Assembly (NCBI GenBank): GCA_001804045.1
Contig: MHFD01000027.1
Location: 67,872 to 74,660 of the forward strand
DNA from: Omnitrophica bacterium RBG_13_46_9
GTDB taxonomy: Bacteria; Omnitrophota; Gorgyraeia; JABMRN01; RBG-13-46-9
Direction: 5' to 3'
DNA: 6,789 nt
Part shown: one piece after another, positions 5,934-6,789 of the stretch
Numbering within the stretch: position 1 is the first letter of the stretch
Layout: every line of letters begins with the position of its first letter
Notes under the pieces: model-generated
The model's database searches: none
What the model was told of the DNA's origin: nothing
Seen by the model: the letters and a program-made list of their open reading frames with translations, nothing else
Translations under genes and position numbers: made by a program

Positions 5934-6105
5934 GAAGCGATTTGCTGCATTATTTTTTAAAAAACATTTGATTGACTTAGATAAATAGGCAGGAATTAAT
6001 TCGTAACTTGCGATTTAATAAGAGGTTAGAAAGAACCGTCCCTGCATACTGTCTACTGGTGTATGATGGAGGAGGCGGAAAAGCTATATCAAGAGTTAGT
6101 TATGG

Positions 6106-6708
6106 TTACTTAAACTGTTTTTTTACTTTGGGTCGGGTAAGGTAATAAATACCTGATATACAAAATGCCAACGTCAGGCCTCGTATCAAAATAACCAACC
6201 CTATGGCAAAATTTGAGCCAATTGCCTTATCAGATAAAATCTGCCCGAGCAAATGAAAACTGTTTCCGGATAATAAATCTACGACTATCAAGAGGGAATA
6301 TATGATAGCCAGCGTGATAAATGTATAAAAACCCCATTTTTTTACAAGCGTTAAACCGAACCCACCAAGTAACCAGGCGATTTTAAATATCGCATTTGTA
6401 TTTAAAAAAGCGCCGAACAACATAGCTAATATGCCAAAAGCCCATATTAGTTTGTATTTCTCATTTTTCTCTAAAGAGACCGTGATTCGTTTGCGATTCT
6501 TAAGGCCTATTTTAATTCCGGTATATATCGACAAAAATAGAATAACAAGGCCTATTGCCGTGCAAATAATCAGTAACATTGAGTTATTTCTTATAGTCGT
6601 TGTGCTCTTATAAAAACTGTAGATAAATATCAGCGCCAAAAGGAAAGAAAAAATCAACGTTTTAATCAATTCCGATTTTGTTAATTTGATTAGATGTTTA
6701 TTATTCAT
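6106..6708 (-). CDS. Membrane protein with about six transmembrane helices, function unknown
   Basis: Read from the ATG at 6706-6708, the product is 200 residues with a short charged start (NNKHLIKLTKSELIK). Hydrophobic segments lie at about residues 15-33, 43-64, 86-104, 107-122, 127-145 and 166-190, and the tail is basic (RPKVKKQFK). A charged loop (KNRKRITVSLEKNEKYK) separates helices 2 and 3. I recognise no family and see no catalytic motif. The start is uncertain: an ATG at 6718-6720 and a GTG at 6733-6735 are in frame, and the frame stays open to the window edge. I prefer 6708 because the sequence upstream is a GC-rich palindrome unlike this AT-rich gene. Its ribosome site is weak (GGG about 9 nt upstream). 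The gene ends 63 nt from the right end of the RAYT element and is on the same strand. Confidence 0.7.
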   Translation of the reverse strand: MNNKHLIKLTKSELIKTLIFSFLLALIFIYSFYKSTTTIRNNSMLLIICTAIGLVILFLSIYTGIKIGLKNRKRITVSLEKNEKYKLIWAFGILAMLFGAFLNTNAIFKIAWLLGGFGLTLVKKWGFYTFITLAIIYSLLIVVDLLSGNSFHLLGQILSDKAIGSNFAIGLVILIRGLTLAFCISGIYYLTRPKVKKQFK

Positions 6709-6719
6709 GCGTTTACCCA

Positions 6720-6770
6720 TGAACCAGAAAGCCACGCCTGTAAGGGCGCGGATGAATGGCTTTCGGTTCA
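6720..6770. repeat. GC-rich nested palindrome at the right edge
   Basis: TGAACCAGAAAGCCA (6720-6734) pairs with TGGCTTTCGGTTCA (6757-6770), 14 bp with one bulged A. Inside, CGCC (6735-6738) pairs with GGCG (6745-6748) around TGTAAG, followed by an unpaired CGGATGAA. The layout AAAGCC - hairpin - GGATGAA - GGCTTTC recalls dispersed palindromes and the end hairpins of IS200/IS605-type elements. This is from memory and uncertain. It overlaps the possible upstream extension of the membrane protein frame. The sequence stops 19 nt later, so no partner gene can be checked. Confidence 0.5.
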
Positions 6771-6789
6771 GGGTTCCGCTCCACCGATA

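Larger units (their letters stand above)
5167..6042 (-). mobile_element. RAYT element bounded by inverted GGGACGGTTCT motifs
   Basis: GGGACGGTTCT at 5167-5177 and its exact reverse complement AGAACCGTCCC at 6032-6042 enclose the Y1-type transposase gene at 5210-5887, giving an 876-bp unit. RAYTs are known to be single-copy, domesticated-like relatives of IS200/IS605 transposases that act on dispersed REP sequences. Inverted copies of one short motif on both sides fit that picture. Outside the 11-nt motif the ends are not alike (…TGCCCATC on one side, …CTGCATAC on the other). No target-site duplication is visible, as expected for the family. The left end overlaps the first codons of the glycosyltransferase gene. 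The exact outer limits are inferred from the motif only. Confidence 0.65.

Noticed and set aside
6063..6113. Small + strand frame of 16 codons beginning ATGATGGAGGAG
   Set aside because: Too short, no ribosome site, overlaps the end of the - strand membrane protein gene.
6757..6789. Possible tRNA or tmRNA 3' end (GGTTCA…GCTCCACCG)
   Set aside because: The T-loop does not match GTTCRANNC, the T stem is only about 3 bp, and no upstream cloverleaf part is present.

Overview
The window looks like a piece of an uncultured, Gram-negative-type bacterial genome. Gene style and the repeat sequences remind me of Omnitrophota or similar metagenome-assembled lineages; this is recollection plus inference, and no marker gene here proves it. 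Six protein genes are supported. One is on the + strand and is cut by the left edge. Five are on the - strand, the last lying close to or across the right edge. No tRNA, rRNA or CRISPR array is visible.

Layout. Positions 2-2047 (+) hold the C-terminal 681 residues of a large protein of unknown function. It has a charged helical N-terminal part, an acidic linker, a probable winged-helix segment and an alpha/beta C-terminal region. Positions 2048-2455 form a gene-free convergent region with a simple hairpin, a longer TTCG-capped hairpin, a strong bidirectional terminator and an inverted repeat built on GGGTCAG(G/A)TCTTGA. Positions 2456-3329 (-) hold a probable two-gene unit: a four-helix membrane protein followed by a secreted chagasin-type (I42) cysteine-peptidase inhibitor. 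Positions 3330-3689 are gene-free and full of repeats, including a 224-bp inverted-repeat element. Positions 3690-5183 (-) hold a GT-C (GT39/ArnT-like) membrane glycosyltransferase. Positions 5210-5887 (-) hold a REP-associated tyrosine transposase (RAYT, Y1_Tnp/HUH). Positions 6106-6708 (-) hold a six-helix membrane protein, preceded by a GC-rich nested palindrome at the right edge.

The main theme is a RAYT and its likely target repeats. The motif GGGACGGTTCT brackets the transposase gene as inverted ends (5167-5177 and 6032-6042). It also brackets a gene-less 224-bp element (3444-3667) whose two 58-nt arms match at 45 positions when one is reverse-complemented. The glycosyltransferase lies exactly between these two units, and its first codons are written in the transposase element's end motif. 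The simplest reading is a RAYT with a non-autonomous relative beside it, which has rebuilt the 5' end of a glycosyltransferase gene. A less certain reading is that the whole 3444-6042 block could act as one unit carrying the glycosyltransferase. A second, different inverted repeat at 2371-2428 suggests another RAYT-type repeat family in the same genome.
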